Positions 1 through 8,336 of a DNA stretch of 25,460 nt are shown one piece after another. Source of the stretch: HGM04593 sp964470845. GTDB lineage: Bacteria > Bacteroidota > Bacteroidia > Bacteroidales > Bacteroidaceae. Position 1 is the first letter of the stretch. The number at the start of each line of letters is the position of its first letter. A model generated the notes under the pieces. The model worked only from the letters and a program-made list of their open reading frames with translations, ran no database searches and had not been told where the DNA came from. The translations under genes and the position numbers were made by a program. The stretch spans positions 1-25,460 of the forward strand of contig CAYYEL010000028.1 in the NCBI GenBank assembly GCA_964470845.1, given 5' to 3'.

Positions 1-1
1 C

Positions 2-1129
2 GATGGTGCTTCGGCCTATAAAGATGCCGATTTTGTAGTCATCGCAGCACCCACAAACTACGACCCACAGAAGAATTTCTTCGACACATCGGCAGTAGAG
101 GCTGTAATAGATCTTGTGCTCGATACCAATCCCGACGCTGTAATGGTTATTAAGAGTACAATTCCCGTAGGTTACTGTCGCAGTCTGTATGTAAAATATG
201 CCAAGCGTTTTGCAACCGACGAGAAACTTGCCGGCAAGACATTCAATTTGCTTTTCTCACCCGAGTTTCTGCGCGAGAGCAAGGCGTTGTACGACAACCT
301 CTACCCCAGCCGTATAATAGTGGGTTCGCCCAAGATGATAGATAAGTTTCCCGAAGAGAACAATGCAATAACAGCAACTGCGAATCACGATAAACTGCAG
401 CAAGCAGCCAAAACATTTGCAGCACTACTGCAACAGGGTGCAATAAAAGAGAACATCCCTACCCTGTTTATGGGACTTAAAGAGGCCGAGGCTGTAAAAC
501 TCTTTGCAAATACCTACCTTGCACTGCGCGTAAGCTACTTTAACGAGCTCGACACATACGCCGAGGTAAAAGGTCTCGATGCATCGGCAATAATTCAAGG
601 CGTTGGCCTCGACCCCCGCATTGGCGACCATTACAACAATCCCTCATTCGGTTACGGAGGCTATTGTCTGCCCAAAGACACAAAGCAGCTATTGGCCAAC
701 TATCAGGATGTTCCGCAAGATATGATGAGCGCAATTGTCGAGAGTAACAAGACACGTAAAGACTTTATTGCCGACCAAGTGTTGCGCAAGGCCGGATACT
801 ACGACTATTACAGCAAAGGCGACTATAATGCAGGCGAAGAGAAACAATGCATCGTGGGCGTATTCCGTCTTACAATGAAGAGTAACAGCGACAATTTCCG
901 TCAGTCGTCTATCCAAGGAGTGATGAAACGCATAAAAGCCAAAGGAGCCGAAGTTATTATATACGAGCCTACCCTTGAAAATGGTAGCACATTCTTTGGC
1001 AGTCGCATAGTAAACAACCTCGACGAGTTTAAACTGCAATCGCAGGCAATCATTGCCAACCGATACGACAGCTGCCTCGACGACGTTAAAGAAAAGGTCT
1101 ATACACGCGATATATTCCAAAGAGATTAA
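2..1129 (+). CDS. ugd: UDP-glucose 6-dehydrogenase, 5' end outside window
   Basis: This enzyme oxidises UDP-glucose to UDP-glucuronate with two NAD+, giving glucuronic acid for surface polysaccharide. The frame is open from base 2, so the gene starts before the window; the amino-terminal GxGxxG part of the NAD fold is missing and 375 residues remain. Visible family marks are VVIAAPTNYDP near the start, STIPVGY, FSPEFLRESKAL, the helix with FANTYLALRVSYFNEL, and the catalytic cysteine in GYGGYCLPKDTKQL (visible residue 222). The carboxy-terminal UDP-binding domain is complete and ends at TAA 1127-1129. A related UDP-HexNAc or UDP-mannosamine dehydrogenase is possible, but the FGYGGYCLPKDTKQL form fits Ugd best. 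It is the first visible gene of the polysaccharide cluster, 10 bases before the next start. Confidence 0.9.
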   Translation, partial: DGASAYKDADFVVIAAPTNYDPQKNFFDTSAVEAVIDLVLDTNPDAVMVIKSTIPVGYCRSLYVKYAKRFATDEKLAGKTFNLLFSPEFLRESKALYDNLYPSRIIVGSPKMIDKFPEENNAITATANHDKLQQAAKTFAALLQQGAIKENIPTLFMGLKEAEAVKLFANTYLALRVSYFNELDTYAEVKGLDASAIIQGVGLDPRIGDHYNNPSFGYGGYCLPKDTKQLLANYQDVPQDMMSAIVESNKTRKDFIADQVLRKAGYYDYYSKGDYNAGEEKQCIVGVFRLTMKSNSDNFRQSSIQGVMKRIKAKGAEVIIYEPTLENGSTFFGSRIVNNLDEFKLQSQAIIANRYDSCLDDVKEKVYTRDIFQRD

Positions 1130-1139
1130 AAGAAAAAGT

Positions 1140-2234
1140 ATGAAACTTTGCTTGATATACAACTACGCTCAACATTACAGAACAAGCATATTCAAACTCA
1201 TTGACAAGGAGTTTGACTGCGACTTTGTCTTTGGCGACTCTATGGGAGATGTCAAAAAAATGGACTACACCCTATTGAAAGGAAATGTCAAGGAGGTACA
1301 TAACAAAACTATGCGCGGAGCCTATTTCCAACAAGGCGTGTTGCAACTGCTACGGCAAAAATACGACAGGTATATTATGCTTGGCGAGACACGCTGCATA
1401 AGCACTTGGCTATTCCTACTTTTTTCAAAATTCTACAGAAAAAAGAAAGTGTATTTGTGGTCGCACGGTTGGTATGGCAAAGAGAGTAGAGCCGAGCGCA
1501 TTATAAAGAAAGTTTTGTTCAAATTAGCCGATGGAACATTTCTTTATGGAAATTATGCACGCGAATTGATGATAAAGGAAGGGTTCAACAGAGACAAACT
1601 ATTTGTAATACACAACTCCCTTGCATACGACGAGCAACTTGAAACACGCAAGCATCTAAAGCCCACAGAAATTTATACCAAACATTTTGGCAACAACAAC
1701 CCCAACCTTGTATTTGTTGGTCGCCTGACGAAAGTGAAAAAACTCGATATGATATTTCACGCAATGTCAAAAAGCAAAACAAAAGGCATTGAATACAATT
1801 TGACATTGATAGGTGGTGGTGAGAAAAAGGAGGAACTTGAAAAACTTACAAAGCAACTGAATTTGACTGAAAATGTATGGTTTTATGGTCCTTGTTACAA
1901 CGAGGTTGAATTAGGTAACCTCATTTACAATGCCGATTTATGCGTTTCGCCGGGTAATGTGGGGCTTACAGCAATGCATTCACTTGTATTCGGTACTCCG
2001 GTAATAACGCACAACCATTTCCCACTACAGATGCCCGAGTTTGAATCAATAAGAGAAGGAGAAACTGGTACATTCTTTGAATATGAAAACATAGATTCTC
2101 TGACACAAAAAATTGATGAATGGTTTAGCACGCCGCGTAATAGAGAAGATATTCGCAAAATGTGTATGAAAGAGATTGATGAATATTGGACACCATATTA
2201 TCAGATAGAAATCCTTAAAAAGAATATTAAATAA
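1140..2234 (+). CDS. Glycosyltransferase, GT4-like (GT-B fold)
   Basis: A predicted cytoplasmic or membrane-associated glycosyltransferase of 364 residues that would add one sugar to the lipid-linked repeat unit. I start it at ATG 1140 (MKLCLIYNYAQHYR), 10 bases after the ugd stop; a longer frame opening at 1053 lies inside ugd. The carboxy-terminal half has the GT4 pattern: VFVGRLTKVKKLDMI near residue 195, LIGGGEKKEELEKL, a WFYGPC segment, and a donor-site region reading SPGNVGLTAMHSLVFGTPVI. The usual EX7E glutamates are not obvious in that last segment, where GNVGLTAMHSL takes the place of the common E-G-F-G-x-x-x-x-E, so the catalytic details are uncertain. Donor and acceptor cannot be read from sequence. 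Confidence 0.85.
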   Translation: MKLCLIYNYAQHYRTSIFKLIDKEFDCDFVFGDSMGDVKKMDYTLLKGNVKEVHNKTMRGAYFQQGVLQLLRQKYDRYIMLGETRCISTWLFLLFSKFYRKKKVYLWSHGWYGKESRAERIIKKVLFKLADGTFLYGNYARELMIKEGFNRDKLFVIHNSLAYDEQLETRKHLKPTEIYTKHFGNNNPNLVFVGRLTKVKKLDMIFHAMSKSKTKGIEYNLTLIGGGEKKEELEKLTKQLNLTENVWFYGPCYNEVELGNLIYNADLCVSPGNVGLTAMHSLVFGTPVITHNHFPLQMPEFESIREGETGTFFEYENIDSLTQKIDEWFSTPRNREDIRKMCMKEIDEYWTPYYQIEILKKNIK

Positions 2235-2238
2235 AAGT

Positions 2239-2799
2239 ATGGATATCATAAGAAAAATAGGGCGTGCCGTTAAAGCTTTCTATTACAGAAAGAAATACAG
2301 ATTAAGGTATGTGGATTCTACTATATATTTTGGAGGTAAATCTCAAATTAGCCGGGATCTGCGTGCCGAACACAATGTTTACATCGGTCCAAATTGCTTG
2401 ATATATCCCAAAGTCGCAATCGGAGCATACACTATGCTGGCAAATGATGTTCGTATTATTGGAGGAGACCATCGGTATGACATTCCCGGTAGGCCAATGA
2501 TATTTTCAGGAAGAGCCGAGTTAAAGCCGACAACCATAGGTCGTGATTGCTGGATTGGTGCATATTCTATAATAATGTGCGGAGTTAATATTGGTGAAGG
2601 AAGTATTATTGCAGCCGGGTCCATTGTAACAAAAGATGTTGAACCGTATTCCATATATGGAGGAATACCCGCAAAAAAAATAAAAAACCGATTCAACAAT
2701 GAAGAGGATGTCAAAAAGCACAAAGGTATGTTAAGCAATACTAAATATAACACATTTACCAACAATATGTTATGTGAAAACATAAATAAATGTTGCTAA
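2239..2799 (+). CDS. Hexapeptide-repeat O-acyltransferase (WbbJ/LacA-like)
   Basis: A 186-residue left-handed beta-helix acyltransferase, probably O-acetylating a sugar of the glycan with acetyl-CoA. The [LIV]-G-x4 repeat runs through VYIGPNCLIYPKVAIGAYTM and TIGRDCWIGAYSIIMCGVNI, then IGEGSIIAAGSIVTKDV, and ends in the standard cap YGGIPAKKI. IIGGDHRYD carries the likely catalytic histidine. The start at ATG 2239 follows the glycosyltransferase stop by 4 bases, so the two are probably cotranslated. The last 30 or so residues (after KKIKNRF) go beyond the usual cap and look low in complexity. The acceptor sugar is not predictable. Confidence 0.85.
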   Translation: MDIIRKIGRAVKAFYYRKKYRLRYVDSTIYFGGKSQISRDLRAEHNVYIGPNCLIYPKVAIGAYTMLANDVRIIGGDHRYDIPGRPMIFSGRAELKPTTIGRDCWIGAYSIIMCGVNIGEGSIIAAGSIVTKDVEPYSIYGGIPAKKIKNRFNNEEDVKKHKGMLSNTKYNTFTNNMLCENINKCC

Positions 2800-2874
2800 C
2801 ACAATATTACCAATAAACAGAATAATAGAACAACTGCCTAAATCTATTAGTCTTCAAAAATTAACCAAAGATAA

Positions 2875-3447
2875 ATGTTTATAAGAATAATTTTATTATA
2901 CTTTGAATACCTATTCCTAAAATGCAAATATTGGAATAAGGTACATTTTAATGGTTTTACAATTTGCCATTCTTTCCCAAATTCAGAGATAGTATTCGAG
3001 CACAAAAACGGAGAAGGAATAACAATAATAAATAGTTCTACACTGAGTAATATGGTAGGACTGTATCAGCGTACAATAATTGTGTCCCGTTATGGTGGTA
3101 AGATATCTATAGGTTCAGGATGTGGAATAAGCGGAACAACAATATATGCAATGAATTCCATTAAGATTGGTAATAATGTTCTCATTGGTGGCAATTGTAA
3201 AATCATAGACAACGATTTTCACCCTTTGCCTGCATCGCAAAGAATTAACCAAAGAGTCGAAGATATAAAGACAAGACCTATTGAAATTGGTGAGGGGTGT
3301 TTCGTTGGCGCCAATTCCATCATTCTCAAAGGTGTCAAGTTAGGCAAAAACTGTGTAGTAGGAGCAGGTAGCGTTGTATCTGGTACATTCCCGGATAATG
3401 TTGTCATAGCAGGAAATCCGGCACGCATAATTAAAGATAATAAGTAA
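2875..3447 (+). CDS. Hexapeptide-repeat acetyltransferase
   Basis: A second beta-helix acyltransferase, 190 residues, of the serine-acetyltransferase-like group often found in capsule loci. Repeats include IVSRYGGKISIGSGCGISG, IKIGNNVLIGGNCKI, IGEGCFVGANSIILKGVKL and VVGAGSVVSGTF, closed by IAGNPARII. The likely catalytic histidine is in IIDNDFHPLP. It begins with a hydrophobic stretch (MFIRIILLYFEYLFLKC) that may touch the membrane. The 75-base gap before it and the A+T-rich codon use set it apart from ugd, suggesting a separately acquired cassette. Role inferred: O-acetylation of the repeat unit. Confidence 0.8.
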   Translation: MFIRIILLYFEYLFLKCKYWNKVHFNGFTICHSFPNSEIVFEHKNGEGITIINSSTLSNMVGLYQRTIIVSRYGGKISIGSGCGISGTTIYAMNSIKIGNNVLIGGNCKIIDNDFHPLPASQRINQRVEDIKTRPIEIGEGCFVGANSIILKGVKLGKNCVVGAGSVVSGTFPDNVVIAGNPARIIKDNK

Positions 3448-3703
3448 TATTGCCTTGTCGATATACAACCTCAATTAAAAAAAGTATGTTTGACAACGCT
3501 CAAAATAACAAATACATCGCAAAGAACACATAAATGCCTTACACGAGATTAAATGTGCAATTTAGACGAGAAAGATTTGAAGAAAATGTGTAAACATATA
3601 AAAGAGCCGGAAAAGTATATAGAAACCATAAACGAACTGGCACAACAATAATACTATTTTATTACAAAAATCTTTAGATTATAAAATTAAATAATTCAGC
3701 AAT
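3448..3703 (+). other. Inter-gene stretch with a 32-codon ORF, possible gene remnant
   Basis: This 256-base stretch between the acetyltransferase and dehydratase genes has no full gene. It contains a short ORF, ATG 3553 to TAA 3651, reading MCNLDEKDLKKMCKHIKEP and ending INELAQQ, a charged helical sequence resembling the tail of a larger soluble protein. A stop sits directly before its ATG. Two other short frames (starting at ATG 3486 and at the ATG just after its stop) also break quickly. I read it as the decayed 3' end of a lost gene; I do not recognise the family. I see no promoter or terminator here. Confidence 0.35.
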
Positions 3704-4912
3704 ATGTTCAACCTAAAGAAATTCATTTCGGACAGCGTAACATTCCGTCCCGAAAGTATGTTCGCTGCCGATATTAAAGCGAACAGCAAGCAACTAACCC
3801 AAGAGATTGAAGGCAAGAGTGTGTGCGTCATTGGTGGCGCTGGTTCCATTGGCTCATCATTTATACGTGCTGTCCTGCCATTCAAGCCCTCGAAATTGAT
3901 AGTTGTAGATCTCAACGAGAACGGCCTTGCCGAATTAACACGCGACATACGTTCAACATACGGTATGTATGTACCCGAAGAATACAGAACATACACTTTG
4001 AACTTCGCCGACCCAATCTTTGAGCGCATTTTCCGCGAGGAGAAGGGTTTTGACATTGTTGCAAATTTTTCGGCGCACAAGCACGTGCGTAGCGAGAAGG
4101 ACAAATATTCAGTACAGGCGCTTATTGAGAATAATGACATAAAAGCAAAGAAATTTATGGACTTGCTTTGCGTCTATCCGCCAAAGCACTTCTTCTGCGT
4201 ATCAACAGACAAGGCTGCCAACCCTGTAAACATTATGGGCGCTAGCAAGCGCATTATGGAAGATTTAATTCTTGCCTATGCTGACAAATTCAAGGTTACC
4301 ACCGCACGCTTTGCCAATGTTGCATTCTCAAACGGTTCATTGCCCGCAGGTTGGTTGGAACGTGTAAGCAAGAAACAACCACTTGCTGCACCAAATGATG
4401 TAAAACGTTACTTTGTTTCACTTGAAGAGAGCGGACAGATTTGTATGCTTGCCTGCATACTTGGCAAGAACGCTGAGATATTCTTCCCAAAATTGGGTGA
4501 GGATCAGATGCTCACTTTTTCAAGTATCTGTGATAAATATGTCGAGACAATTGGTTGTGAAAAAGTGCTTTGTAACACCGACGAGGAAGCAAAGAAATTT
4601 GCAAATGAGATGTCGTACGACACAGATAAGTATCCTGTGGTATATTTCAAGAGCGATACCACCGGTGAAAAGGCATACGAGGAATTCTACATCCCGGGCG
4701 AGAAAATCAATATGGAGCGTTTTATAAGTCTTGGTGTAATTGAAGAAACAAGCCGCCGTCCAATGTGTGAGATTGAGACATTCTTTACAGAGATTGAGGA
4801 CATTTTCGCAAGTCCCGAATTTGCCAAGGAGGATGTCGTGAAAGCAATTAAGCGCTTTATTCCCAATTTTGAGCACGAAGAGAAAGGCAAGAATCTTGAC
4901 CAAAAAATGTAA
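3704..4912 (+). CDS. Nucleotide-sugar 4,6-dehydratase, Polysacc_synt_2 family
   Basis: A 402-residue soluble short-chain dehydrogenase fold protein, predicted to convert a UDP- (or GDP-) HexNAc to the 4-keto-6-deoxy sugar. The NAD loop is GGAGSIG (residues 44-50), followed by the acidic cofactor-binding VVDLNENGL. ANFSAHKHVRSEKD and STDKAANPVNIMGASKR (167-183) are typical of the CapD/WbpM/PglF group. The SDR catalytic tyrosine position holds Met178 (MxxxK, Lys182), as in WbpM and PglF, whereas FlaA1/PseB-type enzymes keep Tyr. There are no amino-terminal membrane segments, unlike WbpM/PglF. The next intact gene is a sugar aminotransferase, supporting a dehydratase role ahead of 4-amination. 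The exact nucleotide and stereochemistry are unknown. Confidence 0.8.
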   Translation: MFNLKKFISDSVTFRPESMFAADIKANSKQLTQEIEGKSVCVIGGAGSIGSSFIRAVLPFKPSKLIVVDLNENGLAELTRDIRSTYGMYVPEEYRTYTLNFADPIFERIFREEKGFDIVANFSAHKHVRSEKDKYSVQALIENNDIKAKKFMDLLCVYPPKHFFCVSTDKAANPVNIMGASKRIMEDLILAYADKFKVTTARFANVAFSNGSLPAGWLERVSKKQPLAAPNDVKRYFVSLEESGQICMLACILGKNAEIFFPKLGEDQMLTFSSICDKYVETIGCEKVLCNTDEEAKKFANEMSYDTDKYPVVYFKSDTTGEKAYEEFYIPGEKINMERFISLGVIEETSRRPMCEIETFFTEIEDIFASPEFAKEDVVKAIKRFIPNFEHEEKGKNLDQKM

Positions 4913-4916
4913 AACA

Positions 4917-5330
4917 ATGAGACAATTAAACATTGAACTTAGCAGAATTGCATCGATAGTACTAATACTATTGGTGCATTCTAACCAAACATAATGGAGT
5001 TGTACATTTGTTAATTGCATACAACAGCCCATTGGTTATTTTCTCTTCGATTTGCTTTTTCTATATTTTGAAAAACAGAATATACCATCAAACAAAATTA
5101 TTAACCACATTGCAAAATCAACACTTGGTATCTTGTTGTTCCACGCTTCAACATTGAATGGCTCTCCAATTTGGAAATATTTAAAAATCTATTTCAAAAG
5201 TTTAACCAACAATTTTAAGTTTACGAACATATTCTTGTGGGGAGGTGCAATAATTCTTTTCTTTATCATTGCTGTAGCTGTTGACCAGCTAAGGTTATAT
5301 TTATCAGACAAGGCATTAAAAAAACTTTAA
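4917..5330 (+). pseudogene. Acyltransferase-3 family gene, internally deleted remnant
   Basis: Four bases after the dehydratase stop, ATG 4917 opens MRQLNIELSRIASIVLILL, the typical amino end of acyltransferase-3 membrane proteins (first helix ending in a His-containing LVHSN). It stops at TAA 4992-4994. The same frame resumes at once and runs open to 5330, giving PIGYFLFDLLFLYFEKQNIP, IAKSTLGILLFHA and a last membrane helix near WGGAIILFFIIAVAVDQLRL, which match the carboxy end of the same family. Family members have about 330-380 residues and ten helices; only about 25 plus 112 residues remain, so some 200 are missing. It is a non-functional remnant unless the tail is translated alone. Confidence 0.75.
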
Positions 5331-5341
5331 ATAAAAACAAT

Positions 5342-6475
5342 ATGGCTTACAAAATTCCATTGTTCAATTTGAACTTCGACGGCAAAGAAGCGCAGGCCGC
5401 TTACGACACTATTCAATCGGGTTGGATTTCTACAGGTCCGAAATGTGAAGAACTTGAAAAGATGTTCATCGATATGTTCCATGTGAACTATGCAGTGAGT
5501 ATCAGCAACTGCACCGACGCATTGCATCTTTGTTGCTTAGCCTGTGGCGTAGGGCAAGGTGATGAGGTGCTTTGCCCTTCACTAACCTTTGCTGCATCGG
5601 CAAATTGCATACGCTACGTAGGTGCAACACCTGTTTTCTGTGATATTGTCGGTCCCGACCACATAAATATAGATCCGGCAGAAATAGAGAAGAAGATTAC
5701 AGACAAAACAAAAGCCATTCTTGTTGTTCATATGGCCGGTTTCCCTTGTAAAATGGACGAGATTATGGCTATTGCCAAAAAGCATAACCTCAAAGTCATA
5801 GAGGATGCTTGCCACGGTCCACTCTCGGAGTACAAGGGTGTTAAACTTGGAACAATCGGCGATTGTGCAGCATACAGTTTCTTCTCAAACAAGAACATCA
5901 GCACCGGCGAGGGAGGTATGCTCATCACGAACAGCAAGGAAATTGCCGACAAGGTGCGTCTGCTGCGTTCACACGGTATGACAACAATGAGTTACCAACG
6001 TGCCGGCGGGCACGCTACAGCCTATGATATCGTAGAGCTTGGCTATAATTTTCGCCTCGACGACATACACGCAGCTATAGCCATAGAACAGTTGAAGAAA
6101 CTCCCCGCAGACCTTGAAAAGCGTATAGCGGTGCGTGAGCGTTACCTGCAGAATCTTTCAAAGGTTGCAAACATCGTCGTTCCGTTTGCCGACAATACAG
6201 AGTTTGTATCGAACTATATTATGCCTATTGTGCTTACAAAAGGCACAGTAGAGGATCGCGACAAGATACGCGAAGGCATCCATGCAGCAGGTATTCAAAC
6301 ATCGGTACACTACCCTGCAATACACCGTTTCTCAATATACAAGGACTATGGCGCAGTGTTGCCACAGACCGAGTATGTAACCGAACACGAAATTACACTT
6401 CCTATGTACGCATCACTTACAATGGAGCAGGTCGATTTCATTTGTGAAACAGTTGATAGAGTAATAAATGGATAA
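5342..6475 (+). CDS. Sugar aminotransferase, DegT/DnrJ/EryC1/StrS family
   Basis: A 377-residue PLP enzyme expected to transfer an amino group from glutamate to the 4-keto sugar nucleotide made by the dehydratase, giving a 4-amino-4,6-dideoxy sugar (as PglE, PseC and LegC do). Marks: GWISTGPKCEELE near residue 27, SNCTDALHL with the phosphate-binding loop, EDACHGP (154-160) holding the aspartate that pairs with the pyridine nitrogen, and the Schiff-base lysine Lys184 in SFFSNKNISTGEGGM. GYNFRLDDIHAAIAIEQL is the dimer-interface segment. Length is normal for the family. Its last codons overlap the next ATG by 8 bases (ATGGATAA), so translation of the ATP-grasp gene is probably coupled. A 3-keto or 5-keto substrate cannot be excluded. 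Confidence 0.9.
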   Translation: MAYKIPLFNLNFDGKEAQAAYDTIQSGWISTGPKCEELEKMFIDMFHVNYAVSISNCTDALHLCCLACGVGQGDEVLCPSLTFAASANCIRYVGATPVFCDIVGPDHINIDPAEIEKKITDKTKAILVVHMAGFPCKMDEIMAIAKKHNLKVIEDACHGPLSEYKGVKLGTIGDCAAYSFFSNKNISTGEGGMLITNSKEIADKVRLLRSHGMTTMSYQRAGGHATAYDIVELGYNFRLDDIHAAIAIEQLKKLPADLEKRIAVRERYLQNLSKVANIVVPFADNTEFVSNYIMPIVLTKGTVEDRDKIREGIHAAGIQTSVHYPAIHRFSIYKDYGAVLPQTEYVTEHEITLPMYASLTMEQVDFICETVDRVING

Positions 6476-7655
6476 AAAAACCATAATGATTTTTGGTGTC
6501 GGCGAGCTCCAGAAATCTATAATTAAAAGAGCAAAGACCATGGGGCTATTCGTTGTAGGAATAGACCCATGTGCCGATGCTTGTTGCCGCGATGATGTTG
6601 ACGCTTTTGAAATTGTTGGTGGTCAGGATTATGAAGGCACTCTTGCTGTTGCACGCAAGTACAACATCTGCGCAGTAGTAACGGCTGCTACCGACAAGCC
6701 ACTTGTTATGATGGCACGTGTGGCAAAGGAACTGAATTTGCCATTCTACAGCGAAGAAACAGCGCAGATTTCAACCGACAAATTTAGGATGAAAGAGTGT
6801 TTCAGGAAAGCCGGAATTCCTTGCGCCAACGGCGGCCTAATAAAAAGCATAGACGAGGCCGAAGGATTAGCCTACCCTGTCATCCTCAAGCCTCGCGACA
6901 ACTCAGGCAGCCGTGGTGTTATTCTCTGCAACAACAAGGCAGAATTTGAAGTTGCTTTCAACGAGGCAATGCAATATACAAAACTCGATAGCGTGCTTGT
7001 TGAAGAGTTTATCGAAGGACAGGAGTACAGTATCGAAAGTTTACACTATGGTGGCAAAAACGAGGTGATACAATTTACCGAGAAGCGCACCACTCCATTT
7101 CCCTACAATGTTGAGCTCGGACATATACAGCCTGCAAACATCAGCAACGAACACAAGGAGAATATCCGTAAGATAATTGCCGACATTGCTGTTGCGTTAG
7201 GTTTTGAGAACTGTCCTTCACACACAGAGTTGAAGATTAACGAACGTGGTATCTTTATCATCGAGACAAGCCCACGTCTTGGAGGAGACTACATAACATC
7301 TACGCTTACACCCTTATCTACAGGCATCAACCTTGAGGATCAGTTGTTGAACATAGCACTGGGCAAAGAAGCCGATACAAAGATAGGCAGAGTAGAAAAA
7401 GCCTCGGCTGTACACTTCTTCTCGTTACCCGAAGGTACAATAACCTCTATCGATCCACAAATGAACAACATCAAAGATTGGAAAGGTGTTGAACAATTCA
7501 GTTTTAAATTGAAAGTTGGTGATAGAGTGAACAAAATAACTAGTAGCCTCAGTCGCTATGGACAGTTTATTGTTAGCGGGCAGGATAGGGAGTACGTTAA
7601 TAATACAGTAGAAAGTTATTCAAACTCAATATTTAGCTATATCAAAATAAAATAA
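6468..7655 (+). CDS. ATP-grasp carboxylate-amine ligase of the polysaccharide cluster
   Basis: A 395-residue ATP-grasp protein of the carbamoyl-phosphate-synthase/PurK/amino-acid-ligase type, which joins a carboxylate, activated as acyl phosphate, to an amine. The pre-ATP-grasp domain begins IMIFGVGELQKSII; ATP-binding parts include YPVILKPRDNSGSRGV near residue 140 and VLVEEFIEGQEYSIES near 180. The Mg-binding end is HTELKINERGIFIIETSPRL followed by GGD. It lies between the aminotransferase (8-base overlap) and the PglD-like acyltransferase (1-base gap). From this I infer that it acts on the amino sugar or on a uronic acid, adding an amino or other carboxylic acid. The substrate is unknown. 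A biotin-carboxylase-like role is unlikely because no partner domain is present. Confidence 0.8.
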   Translation: MDKKTIMIFGVGELQKSIIKRAKTMGLFVVGIDPCADACCRDDVDAFEIVGGQDYEGTLAVARKYNICAVVTAATDKPLVMMARVAKELNLPFYSEETAQISTDKFRMKECFRKAGIPCANGGLIKSIDEAEGLAYPVILKPRDNSGSRGVILCNNKAEFEVAFNEAMQYTKLDSVLVEEFIEGQEYSIESLHYGGKNEVIQFTEKRTTPFPYNVELGHIQPANISNEHKENIRKIIADIAVALGFENCPSHTELKINERGIFIIETSPRLGGDYITSTLTPLSTGINLEDQLLNIALGKEADTKIGRVEKASAVHFFSLPEGTITSIDPQMNNIKDWKGVEQFSFKLKVGDRVNKITSSLSRYGQFIVSGQDREYVNNTVESYSNSIFSYIKIK

Positions 7656-7656
7656 G

Positions 7657-8316
7657 ATGGAGAATATTGTCATATACGGTGAAACTGAATTTGCTGAGCG
7701 CATTTTCTCCTATATAAAATTTGAGAATGTTGCTAATGTACTTGCATTCACTAATGCCTGTTGTTTTAAAAAGAAAGAGAGCATAAATGGCATTCCAGTT
7801 GTAGCTTTCGAGGAACTAAAAGACCGGTTTAAAGGTATTGAATTCGGCATACTCATAGCAGTTGGGTACACACAAATGAATAATATTCGTAAAAAGATAT
7901 ATCAGGAATGTGTTGACGCAGGCTACCATATATCAACATATATTTCAAGTACTGCAACAGTGTACTCAAACAACATTGGAGAGGGTTGCATAATAATGCC
8001 TAGAGTCTATATCGGGCCAAACTGCAACATTGGCAAAGGAAATATTATTGCTTCGTGTACCTGCCTATCACACGACAACAATATTGGAGATTTCAATTTT
8101 ATATCTTCAAATGCGATTTTCGGTGGACATTCTACTGTATGCGACAATTGTTTCATTGGTTTAGGAGCTGTTGTCAGAGACGGAATATCAATTCGGAATT
8201 ACTCATTGATTGGTTCAGCAACAAATCTGCTGTTATCAACAGAGAAGGAAGGCGTTTATATAGGAAACCCTGCACACAGAATTGAAGGAAAGAGTTCTTT
8301 AAATTCAAAAATATAA
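7657..8316 (+). CDS. PglD/NeuD-like sugar N-acyltransferase
   Basis: A 219-residue protein with an amino-terminal Rossmann-like sugar-nucleotide domain (MENIVIYGETEFAERIFSYI to about residue 95) and a carboxy-terminal left-handed beta-helix that binds acyl-CoA. This is the architecture of PglD, which acetylates the C4 amine of UDP-4-amino sugars, and of NeuD. His139 in CLSHDNNIGDF falls where PglD has its catalytic base. Later repeats include FISSNAIFGGHSTVCDN and CFIGLGAVVRDGISI, and the cap is YIGNPAHRI. With the dehydratase and aminotransferase it would complete a bacillosamine-like N-acylated sugar. Whether the acyl group is acetyl cannot be read from the sequence. The gene starts 1 base after the ATP-grasp stop. 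Confidence 0.85.
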   Translation: MENIVIYGETEFAERIFSYIKFENVANVLAFTNACCFKKKESINGIPVVAFEELKDRFKGIEFGILIAVGYTQMNNIRKKIYQECVDAGYHISTYISSTATVYSNNIGEGCIIMPRVYIGPNCNIGKGNIIASCTCLSHDNNIGDFNFISSNAIFGGHSTVCDNCFIGLGAVVRDGISIRNYSLIGSATNLLLSTEKEGVYIGNPAHRIEGKSSLNSKI

Positions 8317-8336
8317 AACAAATAAGACATATAGCT

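Noticed and set aside
1053..1139. Longer start for the first glycosyltransferase
   Set aside because: The 29 added codons lie within ugd and its tail and do not resemble a GT-B amino end; ATG 1140 opens the typical MKLCLIYNY.
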